This document shows positions 8,080 to 17,217 of a DNA stretch of 38,672 nt, piece by piece (within the stretch, counting starts at the first letter, position 1; each line of letters opens with the position of its first letter). Location: positions 1 to 38,672 of the forward strand of contig JAGWBX010000068.1 in NCBI GenBank assembly GCA_021295655.1, in the 5' to 3' direction. The position numbers were made by a program, and so were the translations under genes. Under the pieces are notes generated by a model. That model saw only the letters and a program-made list of their open reading frames with translations, did not search any database and was not told the DNA's origin. The DNA comes from Candidatus Latescibacterota bacterium (GTDB lineage: Bacteria; Latescibacterota; UBA2968; GCA-2709665).

Positions 8080-9312
8080 TCAGATGGACGTCAGCGGCCC
8101 AAGCGCCACCAACGCCGGGTCGCGATCGAGAGGGTAACGCTCCAGGTATTCGGCGACTCGTTCCGGAGTCACGGCGTCGATCTCGGCCAACTCCTCTTCC
8201 AGCGTTTTCAACGGCGTATCCGTACTCAGGCTTCCCACGATCTGTGAGAAGCGCCGTAGCCCGTGTTCGCCGCCGACCACGAGCGCTGTCGCCTGTCTGG
8301 TCCTGGACCTTGCGAGGGCTTCTTCGTCCACGCCCCCCTTCAGACCGTCGATTTCTCTCCGGACAATCTCCAGCACCTGCGGAACGTTTTGCGGATCGAC
8401 GGAGACATACACGTAGAACAGACCGGTATCGCTGAAACCGTAGAAATCGGCCGAAGCCTCGTCAGCCAGCCCCGTCTGGACTACCGACCAGAACAGCCGG
8501 CTGTTGCTGGCGGCGCCAAGGTAGTGGGCGAGCAGGTCCGCGGTCGTCGCCCAGTCATCCGAGTCGCATGGCGCGGGAAACGCCATGGCGATATGCTCGC
8601 GGACCACGTTCGGGCGCTCCAGCACGCGTGTGGCCGGGTGGAACGCAGGCTTCACCTGCTGTCGAATCGCCTTTCGCGGTTCCCATCCGCCGCAATGCGT
8701 TTCAGCCGCGCGAATCATTGAGTCCCGATCGAATCTGCCGGTGATGACGAGCGTCATATTGTCCGGTGCATATCGCTTATTGAAATAATCCGCCATCTGC
8801 TCCCGGGAGACGGATCCGATCGTGTCTTCGGTTCCCAGTACGCTCTGGCCGAGCGGATGCCCCGCGAATGCCTCCTGAATCAGTTCGTCGATAATCAGCG
8901 CATCCGGCCGGTCACGATACATCGCGATCTCTTCCAGGATGACCTTCTTCTCCATATCGAACTGGTCTTGCGGAAGCGTGGACCGCATCATGTCCGCAAG
9001 AATCTCGGCTGAACTTCCCGCCCGTTCGCTCTGCACCCAGTGAAAATAAGCCGTGCCCTCCCACCACGTATACGCGTTCCACATCGCGCCGAGGTCGTCC
9101 ACGTCGAGACTCAGTTGGCGCCAGTCACGGTTGGCCGTGCCCTTGAAACACATATGCTCGAGGAAGTGTGACACGCCGGCAAGTTCCGCCGGCTCGTCGC
9201 GTGAGCCGGTGTGCACATAGAATCCGAGCGCCGCGGAGTTGATCCTGGGAATCGACTCGAAAACCAGTTGAAGCCCATTGTCCAGCGTATGCGTGGAAAA
9301 CGGTGACTGCAT
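8080..9312 (-). CDS. M16B zinc peptidase, catalytic subunit
   Basis: A 410-aa insulinase-family (M16) protein of the short, half-size type. The inverted zinc motif HFLEH is at 49-53 in GVSHFLEHMCFKG, and the third metal ligand is Glu127 or Glu128 in ILEEIAMYRDRP. NAYTWWEGTAYF corresponds to the usual NAxTxxExTxY stretch. Family knowledge: half-size M16 proteins form a clamshell with a second half that often lacks the metal site, and degrade small peptides or process precursors. Here that partner is encoded just upstream with a 31-bp gap. ATG 9312 follows AGGAG at good spacing. No signal peptide is visible, so it is probably cytoplasmic. Confidence 0.93.
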   Translation of the reverse strand: MQSPFSTHTLDNGLQLVFESIPRINSAALGFYVHTGSRDEPAELAGVSHFLEHMCFKGTANRDWRQLSLDVDDLGAMWNAYTWWEGTAYFHWVQSERAGSSAEILADMMRSTLPQDQFDMEKKVILEEIAMYRDRPDALIIDELIQEAFAGHPLGQSVLGTEDTIGSVSREQMADYFNKRYAPDNMTLVITGRFDRDSMIRAAETHCGGWEPRKAIRQQVKPAFHPATRVLERPNVVREHIAMAFPAPCDSDDWATTADLLAHYLGAASNSRLFWSVVQTGLADEASADFYGFSDTGLFYVYVSVDPQNVPQVLEIVRREIDGLKGGVDEEALARSRTRQATALVVGGEHGLRRFSQIVGSLSTDTPLKTLEEELAEIDAVTPERVAEYLERYPLDRDPALVALGPLTSI

Positions 9313-9343
9313 GCGAATCTCCTGTGAAACTGCTCCAGCGCCG

Positions 9344-10582
9344 TTATGCTTCCAGAGGCCTGGGTCCCAGGGTCACGATCGTCGACGGGGACGGCGGAAA
9401 AGCTTCAAGGCTGGCTGGTATCAGGTCCAATGTCACGCCGTCTATCCCGGCCGCAAGCTGCTGTATGGAACGCGGACGCCCATCGATGAACAGTCCGTCC
9501 ATCATACTGCCCACCCGACCCTCCGGCAAATCACCGGTTGTGAACAACTGTCCCTTCAGGACGGTCTTTGCCCTGTCGAGTTCCGCCTGCGTCACATCCT
9601 CCGCGACTCGCCCCACCTCCCGCCGGCACACGGAAAGGGTTTCGTCGGCACGGTCAGCCGTGGTACCGGCATACAGCGCAATCAGACCGCCGCCCCTGCG
9701 GGCCCGATAGGAGGCTGAGACGCTGTACGCCAGCCCCCGCTTCTCCCTGACCTCGGTGAACAGCCTGCTGGACCCGCTTCCGGATAGTACCGCAACCGCG
9801 AGTTGGGTCGGGTAATAGAGCGCGTGTCCCCGTGGTGCGGCGCTGAAGAGCAGACAAATATGTGCCTGTTCGGACTGTTTGGTATGATGTACCGTCCGGT
9901 CCGCCACGGAAATCGGCAGTGGATCCCGGGGCGGCGGTCCGGACCTCTCCCAGCTGCCGAACGCCTCGTCCACCGCACGGAACATTGTTTCCGTCCCAAG
10001 GCCGCCGGCCATTGAGATCAGAAGACGCTGCGGGCTGCAGAACCGCCGCCAGAACTCGCGAACGTCGGCCGGTCCGATCGCTGCAATCGTCTGGTCCTCT
10101 CCCAGCGGATTGCGCCCCATCGGATCCCCCAACCCGGCCTGATAGGTCATATAGAGAACCTGGTGGGTCGGATTGTCTTCGAGACGCTTGAGTTCTTCCA
10201 GCGCAAGTGTTTTCGCCACGGCAACATGCTGGTCGGGAAAGGATGCGCCGCGAAACACCTCGGCGTAGAGTCGCAAGCCCTTCGGAAAATGCCTGGGCAG
10301 GATCTGGGTCTGGAACTCCGTGAACTCGACGGCCGTTGCTGAGCCGCGTCGTGCGCCCAGGGAATCGAATGCGTCGTAAATCGAGCGCGCGTCGCGATTC
10401 GGCGTTCCCTTGAGAAGCGTCTCTTCCGCAACACAGGCCAACCCGAGGCGATCGGCAGGATCGTCCCGCGCCCCGAAGCCGAACCGGAACGCAACCACAA
10501 CGGATTGGGCGCCGGGCATGGACTCGGCGACGACTTCAATCCCGTTCTTCAATGTGTGTCGCTGCGGTTCAAGGGAATGCAT
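9344..10582 (-). CDS. M16 family protein, non-catalytic partner subunit
   Basis: A 412-aa M16 homologue that has lost the zinc site. Where the active partner has GVSHFLEHM, this one has GLACVAEET (47-55), so both zinc-binding His are replaced (by Cys50 and Glu54). The C-terminal half keeps the substrate-binding segment REKRGLAYSVSASY, the Arg/Tyr pair typical of non-catalytic halves such as mitochondrial MPP-alpha and Sphingomonas SPH2682. I chose ATG 10582 because AAGGGTG stands 5-6 nt upstream and homology begins there; the frame stays open for another 66 codons that look non-coding. It is the first gene of a two-gene minus-strand operon. Confidence 0.88.
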   Translation of the reverse strand: MHSLEPQRHTLKNGIEVVAESMPGAQSVVVAFRFGFGARDDPADRLGLACVAEETLLKGTPNRDARSIYDAFDSLGARRGSATAVEFTEFQTQILPRHFPKGLRLYAEVFRGASFPDQHVAVAKTLALEELKRLEDNPTHQVLYMTYQAGLGDPMGRNPLGEDQTIAAIGPADVREFWRRFCSPQRLLISMAGGLGTETMFRAVDEAFGSWERSGPPPRDPLPISVADRTVHHTKQSEQAHICLLFSAAPRGHALYYPTQLAVAVLSGSGSSRLFTEVREKRGLAYSVSASYRARRGGGLIALYAGTTADRADETLSVCRREVGRVAEDVTQAELDRAKTVLKGQLFTTGDLPEGRVGSMMDGLFIDGRPRSIQQLAAGIDGVTLDLIPASLEAFPPSPSTIVTLGPRPLEA

Positions 10583-10780
10583 AATCACCCTTCCATGGAA
10601 AATGCGGATTGAAGAGCCCGTTCCCACGTGACGGAACGCCGAAAAACGGACCACGGAATATAGGATACGAACGGTGTAAACCAAAGCAAAACATGGCGTC
10701 TGATTGCATATTTCCCGCTTTCCGGGGTTCCACGTCACCCGAGGCCTGCCCTCGTGAAACCGCAGATTCCATCTTTCCAC

Positions 10781-10809
10781 TTGACACAGGCCACCCCTTT
10801 GTCTAATTT
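10781..10809 (+). promoter_or_regulatory. promoter of the dapA operon
   Basis: A perfect TTGACA at 10781-10786 precedes TCTAAT (10802-10807; 5/6 at 15-nt spacing) or the overlapping TAATTT (17-nt spacing). Initiation would fall about 10815, right at the 5' edge of the lysine riboswitch. Confidence 0.55.
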
Positions 10810-10819
10810 GTTTCGTTCA

Positions 10820-11005
10820 GAAAGGCAAGGGTAGAGGCGCAGGTTTTCAAGAGTACCCGGTGGACGCGAGGCGTTATCTACACATCGGCGAAAGGGAAAG
10901 CCTGCCGAAGTCCTGAATCTGCTCCGCCGCGGATAGGGGCTGGTCCACCCGGATAAGATCCGCTGGACTGTCACGGAACATTCCGTGGAGTGCTCTCTTG
11001 CGCCA
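10820..11005 (+). ncRNA. lysine riboswitch (L box)
   Basis: The 5' leader of dapA contains the ordered conserved core of the L box: AGAGGCGC (10833-10840), TTCAAGAGTA (10846-10855), GCGAAAGG (about 10888-10895), TGCCGAAG (10903-10910), GGGCTGG (10937-10943), CTGTCA (10968-10973), the hairpin CGGAA-CA-TTCCG, and GGAGTGCT (10987-10994). The closing stem P1 can form between GCAAG (10825-10829) and CTTGC (10997-11001). Family knowledge: lysine binding stabilises P1 and turns off downstream genes. A terminator follows at 11024-11070, so control is probably by transcription attenuation. Confidence 0.93.
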
Positions 11006-11023
11006 TCCATGCTGGAACTTGCA

Positions 11024-11070
11024 CGGCCGGCCTTGCCTCCATCCCCATTCGGGAACCGGCTGTTTTTTTT
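11024..11070 (+). terminator. riboswitch-controlled intrinsic terminator before dapA
   Basis: CGGCCGG (11024-11030) pairs with CCGGCTG (11056-11062, one G-U), with an inner CCC/GGG stem, followed at once by eight T (11063-11070). AGTGC on the 3' side of the riboswitch P1 could pair with GCAC at 11021-11024 as a competing antiterminator (inference). Confidence 0.75.
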
Positions 11071-11124
11071 GCTAAATCCCGACGGGCAATCCGGTTCACA
11101 CTTTCTCAAACCGGAGGTGAACCC

Positions 11125-12162
11125 ATGTTATTCAGCGGATGTTACACGGCCCTCATCACACCCCTGGATCCTGCCCGAGCCGTGGATGAACCCGGACTGG
11201 AAAAACTCGTCCAATTCCAGGTTTCACAGGGAGTAAGCGGTGTTCTCGCAGTTGGCACCACGGGCGAGAGTCCAACCCTCAACAGCGGAGAACACAACAG
11301 CGTCACGGAACGGGTCTGCACGCTGGCCCGGGGGGAATGCCGGGCTATCGCCGGCACGGGCGGTAATTCCACCGAGGAGACCCTGCGCGCAACCGAACAC
11401 GCCGCACACGCCGGTGCGGATACGGCCCTTCTGGTAGATCCATATTACAACGGCCCCAGTTCGCTTGAAATCCGCCGGGAATACGTCGCGCCCGTCGCCG
11501 AAGCCTTTCCGCAAATCCAGATGGTTTCCTATGTCATTCCCGGCCGCTCGGGAACGAAACTGCTCCCGGAAGACCTGGCCATCCTGCACCGCGATTACGG
11601 AAACGTCAACACCGTCAAGGAAGCCACGGGCGATCTGGAAAATATGGCAAGGACGCGTGAAGTCTGCGGGGACGATTTTTACATACTCTCCGGAGACGAC
11701 GACGTCACGTACGCCATGATGACCGACGCCCGCATTGGCGCAGCCGGCGTTATTTCCGTCATGTCCAACGTGGTTCCGGGTCCCATACAGCGATTCACGC
11801 AAGCGATTCTCAACGGCGATATGCCTGAAGCAGATCGTCTGGCGGATGCGCTCGAACCTCTTTTCGGCATGGTCACGGTCCTGTCGGACGAAGAAACGCC
11901 CTATGGGACCACACAGGTCAAGGCCCGTAACCCCCTGCCCATAAAGACATTGATGAATATACTGGGCATGCCTGCCGGCCCATGCCGGCGACCGCTGGGT
12001 CGAATGAACCGGGGCGGTTTGAAACAGGTGCTTGAAATCGCGCAAACGGTACAGCGCAATAACCCGGAATTGTTCGCGCCCATCGAACAATTCTTTAACG
12101 TGGACATCTCAAGTCGAATCGCGGACGCCTCCGTTATCGAAGATCTGGCGTACGTGGATTAA
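11125..12162 (+). CDS. dapA: 4-hydroxy-tetrahydrodipicolinate synthase
   Basis: Condenses pyruvate with aspartate semialdehyde, the committed step to diaminopimelate and lysine. TIM-barrel aldolase features: GTTGES (pyruvate-binding Thr pair), Tyr136 in SYVIPGRSG, and the Schiff-base Lys165 in TVKEATGD. I take ATG 11125, preceded by GGAGG at 7-8 nt; the open frame upstream lies inside the riboswitch and terminator. At 345 aa it is about 45-50 residues longer than E. coli DapA; the extra sequence is a C-terminal tail after the barrel ([20 protein letters not shown]). It is first in an operon with pckG (16-bp gap) and probably dapB, under the lysine riboswitch. Confidence 0.95.
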   Translation: MLFSGCYTALITPLDPARAVDEPGLEKLVQFQVSQGVSGVLAVGTTGESPTLNSGEHNSVTERVCTLARGECRAIAGTGGNSTEETLRATEHAAHAGADTALLVDPYYNGPSSLEIRREYVAPVAEAFPQIQMVSYVIPGRSGTKLLPEDLAILHRDYGNVNTVKEATGDLENMARTREVCGDDFYILSGDDDVTYAMMTDARIGAAGVISVMSNVVPGPIQRFTQAILNGDMPEADRLADALEPLFGMVTVLSDEETPYGTTQVKARNPLPIKTLMNILGMPAGPCRRPLGRMNRGGLKQVLEIAQTVQRNNPELFAPIEQFFNVDISSRIADASVIEDLAYVD

Positions 12163-12178
12163 TCCCGGAAGGAGTCGA

Positions 12179-13918
12179 ATGAGAAACACAAGAACCACAA
12201 ACCGCAAACTACTGGACTGGGTCAACGAAGCGGCGAAACTATGCCAACCTGAAGACGTCTACTGGTGCAACGGTTCAAGCGACGAGTACGACCGGCTTGC
12301 CGACCTGCTGTGCCGTGCCGGGACCTTTACCCGCCTGAATCCGGACCTTCGCCCCAACAGCTTTCTCGCCCGCTCGGACGCGGGCGACGTCGCTCGCGTG
12401 GAAGACCGCACGTACATCTGTACATCTGACGAAGAGGACGTGGGCCCCACCAACAACTGGTGCGAGCCGGTCGAGATGAAGGGTGTTCTGAAGGGTCTGT
12501 TCTCCGGTTCCATGCGCGGGCGGACAATGTACGTCATCCCGTTTTCCATGGGCCCCGTCGGTTCGCCGACGTCCAGGATCGGCGTGGAGATTTCGGACTC
12601 GCCATATGTCGTGTGCAGCATGCACATCATGACCCGAACGGGCGACGCCGTGCTGGACGCCCTGGGAGACGGTGACTTCCTGCCGTGCCTGCATTCGGTG
12701 GGCGCACCGCTCGAGCCGGGACAGAAAGACGTCTCGTGGCCCTGCGACGCGGAACAGAAATACATCGTACACTTTCCCGACGAGCCCTCCATCTGGTCCT
12801 ACGGGTCGGGCTACGGCGGCAATGCGCTGCTCGGCAAGAAGTGTTTCGCCCTTCGCATCGCGTCGACAATGGCGCGGGACGAAGGATGGATGGCCGAGCA
12901 TATGCTCATCCTGGGTCTCACGTCGCCCGGTAACAGGAAACATTACATCGGCGCCGCTTTTCCTTCCGCGTGCGGAAAAACGAACCTGGCCATGCTGCAG
13001 CCAACGGTTCCGGGCTGGCAGGCTCATTGCGTTGGCGACGACATCGCATGGATGCGCCAGGGTCCGGACGGCACGCTCCGGGCCATCAACCCCGAATCCG
13101 GATTCTTCGGCGTGGCGCCGGGCACCAGTCTGAAATCCAACGGCCACGCCATGGCGGCCCTCGAAAAAAACAGCCTCTTCACCAACACGGCGCTCACCCG
13201 GGAAGGCGACGTCTGGTGGGAAGAAATGACGGACGACCCGCCGGCCCGGGCGGAAGACTGGCTCGGGCGCACCTGGACGCCCGAGTCGGATGGCAACGCG
13301 TCCAATCCGAACGCCAGGTACACCGCCCCCGCCGCCCAGTGCCCCGTCATCGATCCGGAATGGGAAAATCCGGACGGGGTGCCCATGTCCGCGTTCATAT
13401 TCGGCGGACGACGCTCAACCGTCGTTCCTCTTGTGTTCGAAGCGTTGAACTGGCGGCATGGTGTCTTCCTGGGCTCCATCATGGCGTCCGAAACCACGGC
13501 CGCCGCCGCCGGGGCCGTGGGCAAGCTGCGAAGAGATCCCTTTGCGATGCTTCCCTTCTGCGGCTATAATATGGGCGACTATTTCAGGCACTGGTTCTCA
13601 ATGGGCGTCAAACTCGGCGACAGGGCGCCAAGAATCTTCTATGTGAACTGGTTTCGCAAAGACCCGGAGGGGAACTGGCTCTGGCCCGGATTCGGCGAGA
13701 ACAGCCGCGTACTCAAGTGGATTTGCGAGCGGATCGACGGCGACGCCGACGCGATTGAAACCCCGATCGGCTATGTGCCCACCCCCGATGCCCTCGATCT
13801 GAACGGCCTGGACATACCGGAAGCCGACGTTGAAACGCTGCTTTCCGTGGACCCGGACGCCTGGCGCGCCGAACTGCCCGATATCCGCGAGGAAGTCGGC
13901 TACCCGGGGAACTGCTGA
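12179..13918 (+). CDS. pckG: phosphoenolpyruvate carboxykinase (GTP)
   Basis: Interconverts oxaloacetate and PEP with GTP/GDP. The P-loop with its mobile-lid cysteine is FPSACGKTN (Cys265), followed by [31 protein letters not shown] and the [10 protein letters not shown] region. ATG 12179 is preceded by GGAAGGAG. The annotated frame ends YPGNC at 13918, 579 aa. In the next frame the sequence reads [15 protein letters not shown] and stops at 13956, which looks like the normal C-terminus of this family (P-x-eL..EL.aL..RL). One missing G in the run 13906-13909 would join them, giving ~592 aa. All catalytic residues are upstream, so the enzyme is probably functional either way. Being second in a lysine-riboswitch operon is unusual. 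Confidence 0.94.
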   Translation: MRNTRTTNRKLLDWVNEAAKLCQPEDVYWCNGSSDEYDRLADLLCRAGTFTRLNPDLRPNSFLARSDAGDVARVEDRTYICTSDEEDVGPTNNWCEPVEMKGVLKGLFSGSMRGRTMYVIPFSMGPVGSPTSRIGVEISDSPYVVCSMHIMTRTGDAVLDALGDGDFLPCLHSVGAPLEPGQKDVSWPCDAEQKYIVHFPDEPSIWSYGSGYGGNALLGKKCFALRIASTMARDEGWMAEHMLILGLTSPGNRKHYIGAAFPSACGKTNLAMLQPTVPGWQAHCVGDDIAWMRQGPDGTLRAINPESGFFGVAPGTSLKSNGHAMAALEKNSLFTNTALTREGDVWWEEMTDDPPARAEDWLGRTWTPESDGNASNPNARYTAPAAQCPVIDPEWENPDGVPMSAFIFGGRRSTVVPLVFEALNWRHGVFLGSIMASETTAAAAGAVGKLRRDPFAMLPFCGYNMGDYFRHWFSMGVKLGDRAPRIFYVNWFRKDPEGNWLWPGFGENSRVLKWICERIDGDADAIETPIGYVPTPDALDLNGLDIPEADVETLLSVDPDAWRAELPDIREEVGYPGNC

Positions 13919-14045
13919 CCGAACTCAACGCCCTCGAGGAACGGCTGAGCGCATAGAGCACCGCAGGACGCCTGTCCACGGTGTCCAAAAGCCCGGTGAA
14001 TCGATTGCGTCTCTCCCAACCAGGCAATTCCGGCGGAGAATTCAT

Positions 14046-14852
14046 ATGACAAACCTGGTTATCTGCGGCATCGCGGGCCGCATGTGCGGCCGCATCGCCC
14101 ACCTGGCTATGGAATCTGGTGAACTGAGCATTGCCGGCGGCGTGGAAGCGCCCGGCAACCCGGCCATCGGGAGAGATATCGGCGAGATCCTGGGTACGGA
14201 GCACATGGGCCGTCCCGTTGCCGACAACCTGGAATCCGTCATCGAGACCGCGGACGTGGTCGTCGCCTTCACAGCGCCCCCGGACGGGACGCTGGACGCC
14301 GCACGTATCGCCGGGAAAGCGGGCAGGCCGATGGTCGTGGGCACCACGGGCATGTCGGCACGGCAACTTGACGAATTCGAAACGGCGCTTAAGGGCGTCG
14401 CCTGCGTCTTTGCCCCCAGCTTCAGCATTGGCGTGACCGTACTGACCAGGCTGGTCGAAGACGCCGCACGCATGATGGGCAGCGGGTACGACGTGGAAAT
14501 TGTCGAGGCCCACCACCACTTCAAGACCGACGCGCCAAGCGGCACCGCCCTCGCGCTTGCGAATGCCGCGGCAACGGGTCTGGGCCGAAACCTTGACGAC
14601 GTGGCCCTCTACGGCCGCCACGGGGAGGTGGGCGCGCGCACCGGGGATGAAATCGGTATCCACGCAATTCGCGCCGGAGACCTGGCCGGGGAGCATACGG
14701 TGATCTTTGGCGGCACCGGTGAAGTCTTCCAGCTGGCGCACCGTGCCCAGAGCCGGGATTCTTACGCCGTGGGGGTAATTCAGGCGATCCGCTATGTTGT
14801 GAACTCGCCCGCGGGAATGTTTACCATGAAAGACGTGCTGGGCATCGAATGA
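14046..14852 (+). CDS. dapB: 4-hydroxy-tetrahydrodipicolinate reductase
   Basis: Second step after DapA, reducing the dihydrodipicolinate precursor with NAD(P)H. It has the N-terminal dinucleotide-binding GIAGRMCGRIA, the FTAPPDG and VVGTTGM stretches, APSFSIGV, and the signature EAHHHFKTDAPSGTAL that holds catalytic His and Lys. At 268 aa the length is normal. ATG 14046 has GGCGGAG upstream. It lies 127 bp after the pckG stop as read, or 89 bp after the frame-corrected stop, in the same direction, so it probably belongs to the riboswitch-controlled transcript. Confidence 0.96.
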   Translation: MTNLVICGIAGRMCGRIAHLAMESGELSIAGGVEAPGNPAIGRDIGEILGTEHMGRPVADNLESVIETADVVVAFTAPPDGTLDAARIAGKAGRPMVVGTTGMSARQLDEFETALKGVACVFAPSFSIGVTVLTRLVEDAARMMGSGYDVEIVEAHHHFKTDAPSGTALALANAAATGLGRNLDDVALYGRHGEVGARTGDEIGIHAIRAGDLAGEHTVIFGGTGEVFQLAHRAQSRDSYAVGVIQAIRYVVNSPAGMFTMKDVLGIE

Positions 14853-14955
14853 ATCCTGTCCGGCGGAATGCGAAACACAGGTCGCCGGCGCCTCAGCCGG
14901 CGGGCGGTGTGCAGCAGCGTTTCAAGTCCGGTACGATGTGAAGGGAGGCCCCAGA

Positions 14956-16896
14956 ATGGCAATCGACATCTCCGCTGTCGTGGAAGCGATCGGAAACGGA
15001 CAAACGCTCGCTGCAGCGGACCAGGTTCTCATCGACCCGCAGCCCGGCGCCCTGGCCGGCCGCGTGGAAGAACTCCTTTCGGCTGTACAGAACGCGGATT
15101 GCCCGGCCGCGGAGGTGTGCCGGACGCTGATCCGGCTCGGTATGAACTTCGTCGGTCGAGACGCGGAAATCGTGGGTTATGGCGCAAACGAATCCGACCC
15201 TGCGCTCGATCAGGTACTGACGGTCATCGACGATCTCGAAGGGGCCGTCATGGCGGACGTGGTGGCTGAATTCCTGGCCGATATGAAGTCTGTCAATCTG
15301 AGCGACAGTCTCCCGGGCCTGTTGGCCGAACGCATCGAGGCGGACCTGAATAATGCAAGCCCCGGCCGTTCGTTTCTGACGCTGCTCAGACGTCAGATGC
15401 GCGGCGGCGTCTACTGGAGGATGGTCGGCGAAGACTACTGCAAATTCGGCAACGACTTTGCGCGCGGCCTCGAATACCTGCGGCACTATGGATTCTGCCA
15501 GGTATCAACCAACCCCGTACTGGCGGCCAAGGCCTTCGACGAAGACGGTTCACTTGCCGAACAACTCAAATGCGAAATCGAAACACACGACGAATGGAAG
15601 CGAGACCCGGAGGGGAACGCGGATGACATCGCCATGGCCGCCACCCTGATCGCCCTCTGGCCCAACCTGTCCATCTTCCGGCCGCTCGCGGTGCACACGG
15701 ACCTCAAGGACTACATGGTCAGCTTCCAGTTGAATCCCAACATCGCCGACCGGGCGGATGAGAGTATTGAAGATGCGCGAAATGCATACCGGCTGGCCGC
15801 CGACTTCCTCGAGGGATACGACCGCCTCCTGGGCCTGGGAGACCGCTCCGGCCGGGTCAATCCGAACATCGTCTTCAAGGTCGCCGCCAGCCACGAGGCC
15901 GCGCGCAAGATCACCACAACGCTCAACAGCAATGCAATCGGCTCCAATAACACCGTGGTCTATACCGTTGCCCAGGAAGTCCAGCTGATACTGGACGCGT
16001 TCGAGGGCAAGGCCCGCGCCGCGAGGGCGGGCGAACAGGTCGTGCGCACTTACGAAACCAACATGGGCGGACGGTTCGTGAGTCACCTCCGGGAAGTCGA
16101 AGCCGAGAAGATCTTTCTCGCCGCCGCGGCAAGGGCCGGTGACGGCAGGGCGAGCGAACTCCTTGGCGCCCTGGCCGCCGACCTGGGCGCGGAAGATTCG
16201 GCCGACGGATCTCTGGCCGACAGGGCCCGGGCAGTCTGCGCGTACGCGCATCTCAAGTCCCTGGACCACCCGATCGTCCTGGAGGCCGCCGAAGCCGCGG
16301 GCCAGTCCGTTGACGCCATCCTGCTCCTGGAAGAAGACCTGAAAAAAGCAGGCACGCTGGTGGCCCGCCGCGTCTACCGGGTCTTCTTCAGCCCCGAAAA
16401 CCGGCCGAAATGGGTCGCCCATCTTCGAAAGACGTACGGCGTTTCGGACGATCAGGCGCGGTGGATCGTGGATTCCATGGACGTGCTGCCGGCCTCCAAG
16501 CGCATTCCCGAAGACTCCTTCCACACGCTGGGCGCGCCCAACATGTGCAACACCGAGTTTCCGAACCACGCGAGAGCCGTTCAGATGGCTTCCGAAGCCG
16601 AGGGGTTCAACCTCGAAGCCTTCAGGGACGCGGTACTGGACACCTACGAACCCGGCGTGGACCAGCGCCTGCGCGAACTTCCGGACTTCTGTCGCGGGTA
16701 CGACCTGACGCCCTCCCTCAAAGAATTCCTGGAGAACGTGGTGGGCATCGACGTCGCCGGCTGGCAGACCCTGGGCCTGGAACCCCGCGACTGGCCGGAT
16801 TTCGGCTCCGTGCAGAAAACAAGCGACGAGTTCCGCGCCGCCTACGACACCTTCGCCGCCAGGTGCGTGGCCATCGCCAAAGAGGTCGCGGGTTAG
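14956..16896 (+). CDS. large transaldolase-family protein
   Basis: A 646-aa protein in which the transaldolase core lies in the middle. QVSTNPVLAAKAF (182-194) matches the family's first signature (TTNPSL). NPNIVFKVAASHEA holds Lys308, the expected Schiff-base lysine, followed by LNSNAIGSNNTVVYTVAQEVQLI, equivalent to the 'gI..N.TliFs..Qa' signature. About 170 N-terminal residues and a helical C-terminal ~200 residues lie outside the usual ~220-330-aa enzyme, and I do not recognise them. Activity as a sedoheptulose/fructose transaldolase is likely but unproven. Start ATG 14956 follows GGGAGG; a GTG 18 nt upstream is less likely. It is 103 bp after dapB and may end that operon. Confidence 0.75.
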   Translation: MAIDISAVVEAIGNGQTLAAADQVLIDPQPGALAGRVEELLSAVQNADCPAAEVCRTLIRLGMNFVGRDAEIVGYGANESDPALDQVLTVIDDLEGAVMADVVAEFLADMKSVNLSDSLPGLLAERIEADLNNASPGRSFLTLLRRQMRGGVYWRMVGEDYCKFGNDFARGLEYLRHYGFCQVSTNPVLAAKAFDEDGSLAEQLKCEIETHDEWKRDPEGNADDIAMAATLIALWPNLSIFRPLAVHTDLKDYMVSFQLNPNIADRADESIEDARNAYRLAADFLEGYDRLLGLGDRSGRVNPNIVFKVAASHEAARKITTTLNSNAIGSNNTVVYTVAQEVQLILDAFEGKARAARAGEQVVRTYETNMGGRFVSHLREVEAEKIFLAAAARAGDGRASELLGALAADLGAEDSADGSLADRARAVCAYAHLKSLDHPIVLEAAEAAGQSVDAILLLEEDLKKAGTLVARRVYRVFFSPENRPKWVAHLRKTYGVSDDQARWIVDSMDVLPASKRIPEDSFHTLGAPNMCNTEFPNHARAVQMASEAEGFNLEAFRDAVLDTYEPGVDQRLRELPDFCRGYDLTPSLKEFLENVVGIDVAGWQTLGLEPRDWPDFGSVQKTSDEFRAAYDTFAARCVAIAKEVAG

Positions 16897-17217
16897 CATC
16901 CCCGCGAATCGGGAACAGGAAGCGCGCTCCCCGGTCGCCTGCATCGGCGATCGGATCCGGCGCCGGGAAACCGTGTCAATTCGCCCGGGAGCGGACGGCG
17001 TGTATGACGTCTCACGCTTAGCAGTCCGTTGAAAAAGTCCATCAGGGCTGCTAAAGGAAAACGGGGCAGGCGCGAAGCCTGTCCCTTCATCATTTCCGCG
17101 GTCCTGTTCGGGCACAAGGCACAGGCCCCGTAGCGCGAACGCGACGCACGCAATCACGGATGTACTTTGGCGATCAGGCCCAACGCCTTTTCGATATTCT
17201 TCTCAGTCACTTTCTTC
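16897..17217. other. intergenic region with hairpins and a possible repeat fragment
   Basis: It contains AGCAGTCC (17020-17027) paired with GGGCTGCT (17045-17052) around GTTGAAAAAGTCC, which looks like a fragment of a dispersed repeat, then a 9-bp hairpin (17063-17071 with 17077-17085) whose 3' side is only weakly T-rich. The latter may terminate the dap operon. No gene is supported. Confidence 0.45.

Larger units (their letters stand above)
10583..11124. other. divergent regulatory region between the M16 operon and the dapA operon
   Basis: A 542-bp gap without protein genes. The right-hand 340 bp hold the dapA promoter, lysine riboswitch and terminator listed separately. The left part has a minus-strand -10-like TATATT (complement of 10657-10662) 17 nt from a weak TTTGGT, a possible M16 promoter. 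Confidence 0.6.

Noticed and set aside
15550..17157. 535-codon open frame on the minus strand
   Set aside because: It lies antisense to the transaldolase-like gene, is an artefact of GC-rich codon usage, and has no recognisable motif; the plus-strand frame has clear family signatures.
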